Source: Gorillibacterium sp. (GTDB taxonomy: Bacteria; Bacillota; Bacilli; Paenibacillales; NBRC-103111). Taken from it: a stretch of 6,039 bases of DNA. Below the pieces are notes generated by a model, which saw only the letters and a list, made by a program, of their open reading frames with translations, made no database searches and was not told the DNA's origin. Shown here in pieces: positions 4,872-6,039 of this stretch (position 1 is the stretch's first letter; the number at the start of each line of letters is the position of its first letter). The DNA is taken from contig JACMJI010000276.1 in NCBI GenBank assembly GCA_014380705.1, positions 1-6,039 on the forward strand, given 5' to 3'. The position numbers and the translations under genes were made by a program.

Positions 4872-6039
4872 ATGAGTATACAACCGATGGATTTGGCTTT
4901 ATTTGCTTTGGATAACTGCGAGGTCATAGGCGAAGACGGAGAGGGCTTTGAGCTTATTACCTATCCGGGGATAGCAGGTCTGGTTTTACGAGACGTGCCG
5001 GGGAGACTGGGTGGGGTTGATTGGCAAAAGGCTGGTTACTTGGTTTTTGATGTGCTGGTTCATGAAGAATGGTCGGTTGGCTTGAATGTGGGCTTCTGGG
5101 AAGAGAGTAACCTGACGGATCAGCCGAGTCTAGTATTTGTCATTGGAGTGCTGCCTGGAGTTAAGACAAGAATAGCTTTACCGCTTAGCGAGCTTAACTC
5201 ACAGCAAATGTTTCAAGGCAGGACGCCAGGTAGATTAAAAACAGTCATCCATGGCAACAAGGTGGATCTGGCTGCTGTGAATCAAATATCCGTTGGTGTA
5301 CAGCTATCCTCTTTTACTCAGAAGCTTGCGCTTACGAACTTTCATCTTAGTATAGATGAGCCAGAGTATCCCCTAGCGGAGGTAAAGCTGGTCGATGAGT
5401 TTGGACAGTGGACACAGAAGAATTGGCCTGGCAAGATTCTTTCGGAATCCGAGCTACTTAATCATCTTAAGTCTATAGCAGCGGATGATCGTGTTAGAAG
5501 TTTTCCAACAGACTGGAGCAAGTATGGCGGCTGGACGGGGAAAAAGTTTGATGCAACAGGATACTTTCGTACCCAGAAGGTTGGAGAAACCTGGTGGCTC
5601 GTTGATCCCGAAGGGAATGCTTTCTATAGCACCGGCTTGGACTGTGTCAGGCCGGATGAAAGTGGTCCTGTAGATGGTATTGAAAAATGGTTCACCTGGC
5701 TGCCTGCAGAAGAGGGAATTTACCGGGATGCATGGAAGAAAACCAACTGGCTTCAACCATCCAGCTCGATTAACTTTGCTGCTGTCAATTTAATCCGGGC
5801 GTTTGGCGAGACCTGGTGGGAGACTTGGACAAATTTAACCCTAAACCAGATGAAGGATTGGGGCTTTAATACGGTGGGCAATTGGTCCAGTCAACGCTTC
5901 GCTTTGGATTCTAAGCTTCCCTATGTGTACCCGCTTGAGGATTTCCCGCAAACGAGCAGCTTGATCTTCCGTGATTTCCCTGATGTATTTAGTGAGGAAT
6001 ACCAGGACAATTCTACTCGCTTTGCCCTGCAGCTGCACC
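4872..6039 (+). CDS. Agarase-like (GH50-like) glycoside hydrolase, N-terminal part
   Basis: The frame starts at ATG 4872, nine bases after GGAGG (4858-4862), and stays open for 389 codons to the window edge, so the C-terminus is missing. There is no signal peptide, which points to a cytoplasmic enzyme acting on imported oligosaccharides. Residues 1 to about 170 are beta-rich and resemble a jelly-roll carbohydrate-binding-like domain. VDEFGQW (174-180) and WPGK (185-188) then mark the linker segment seen in agarase-like proteins. TGYFRTQKVGETWWLVDPEG (W241, W242, D245, P246) and AFYSTGLDCVRP (250-261) are the start of the catalytic barrel, in the style of GH50 and related clan GH-A proteins; GFNTVGNW (331-338) is a barrel strand. 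The order matches GH50 agarases, which carry an N-terminal CBM-like domain before a (beta/alpha)8 barrel. The catalytic glutamates would lie beyond the edge, so substrate and activity cannot be judged; agar is not implied. Confidence 0.85.
   Translation, partial: MSIQPMDLALFALDNCEVIGEDGEGFELITYPGIAGLVLRDVPGRLGGVDWQKAGYLVFDVLVHEEWSVGLNVGFWEESNLTDQPSLVFVIGVLPGVKTRIALPLSELNSQQMFQGRTPGRLKTVIHGNKVDLAAVNQISVGVQLSSFTQKLALTNFHLSIDEPEYPLAEVKLVDEFGQWTQKNWPGKILSESELLNHLKSIAADDRVRSFPTDWSKYGGWTGKKFDATGYFRTQKVGETWWLVDPEGNAFYSTGLDCVRPDESGPVDGIEKWFTWLPAEEGIYRDAWKKTNWLQPSSSINFAAVNLIRAFGETWWETWTNLTLNQMKDWGFNTVGNWSSQRFALDSKLPYVYPLEDFPQTSSLIFRDFPDVFSEEYQDNSTRFALQLH

Overview
The window reads like chromosomal DNA of a low-to-moderate-GC Firmicute of the order Bacillales, most likely Paenibacillus or a close relative. 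The reasons are strong AGGAGG-type ribosome binding sites, TTG and ATG starts, sigma-A-like promoters (TTGATT-17-TATAAT), compact rho-independent terminators, and a HEAT-repeat protein of a type I recall from Bacillus and Paenibacillus. The genus is inference.

Layout. Bases 2-286 are the 3' end of a gene that starts left of the window. It is closed by a hairpin terminator (367-394) whose T-tract runs into the next promoter (393-422). Bases 501-944 encode a small HEAT-repeat protein followed by its own terminator (958-983). A clear promoter (1127-1155) then drives a two-gene operon, 1206-2411 and 2415-3551, ending at a long bidirectional terminator (3559-3602).

The operon is the best-understood part. 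It encodes carboxy(nor)spermidine synthase (CASDH) and carboxy(nor)spermidine decarboxylase (CASDC, NspC). Together they convert a diamine plus aspartate beta-semialdehyde into spermidine (from putrescine) or norspermidine (from 1,3-diaminopropane), without S-adenosylmethionine decarboxylase or aminopropyltransferase. The two frames are separated only by a TAG stop and one codon, and they share a reading frame.

From 3603 to 4871 (about 1.27 kb) I see no convincing intact gene. This stretch holds a hairpin-rich, palindromic block (3646-3847), a minus-strand 3' remnant of a beta-propeller-like gene (3874-4239), dispersed direct and inverted copies of a TTTTCCAGTTA motif (4379-4514), and a 36-bp tandem repeat (4572-4692). 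It looks like a decaying accessory segment built up from repeats.

From 4872 to the right edge an open frame of 389 codons, cut by the window end, encodes the N-terminal part of an agarase-like (GH50-like, clan GH-A) glycoside hydrolase without a signal peptide.

I found no RNA gene, CRISPR array, transposase or clear new defence system. The least explained material is the repeat-rich 3603-4871 interval.
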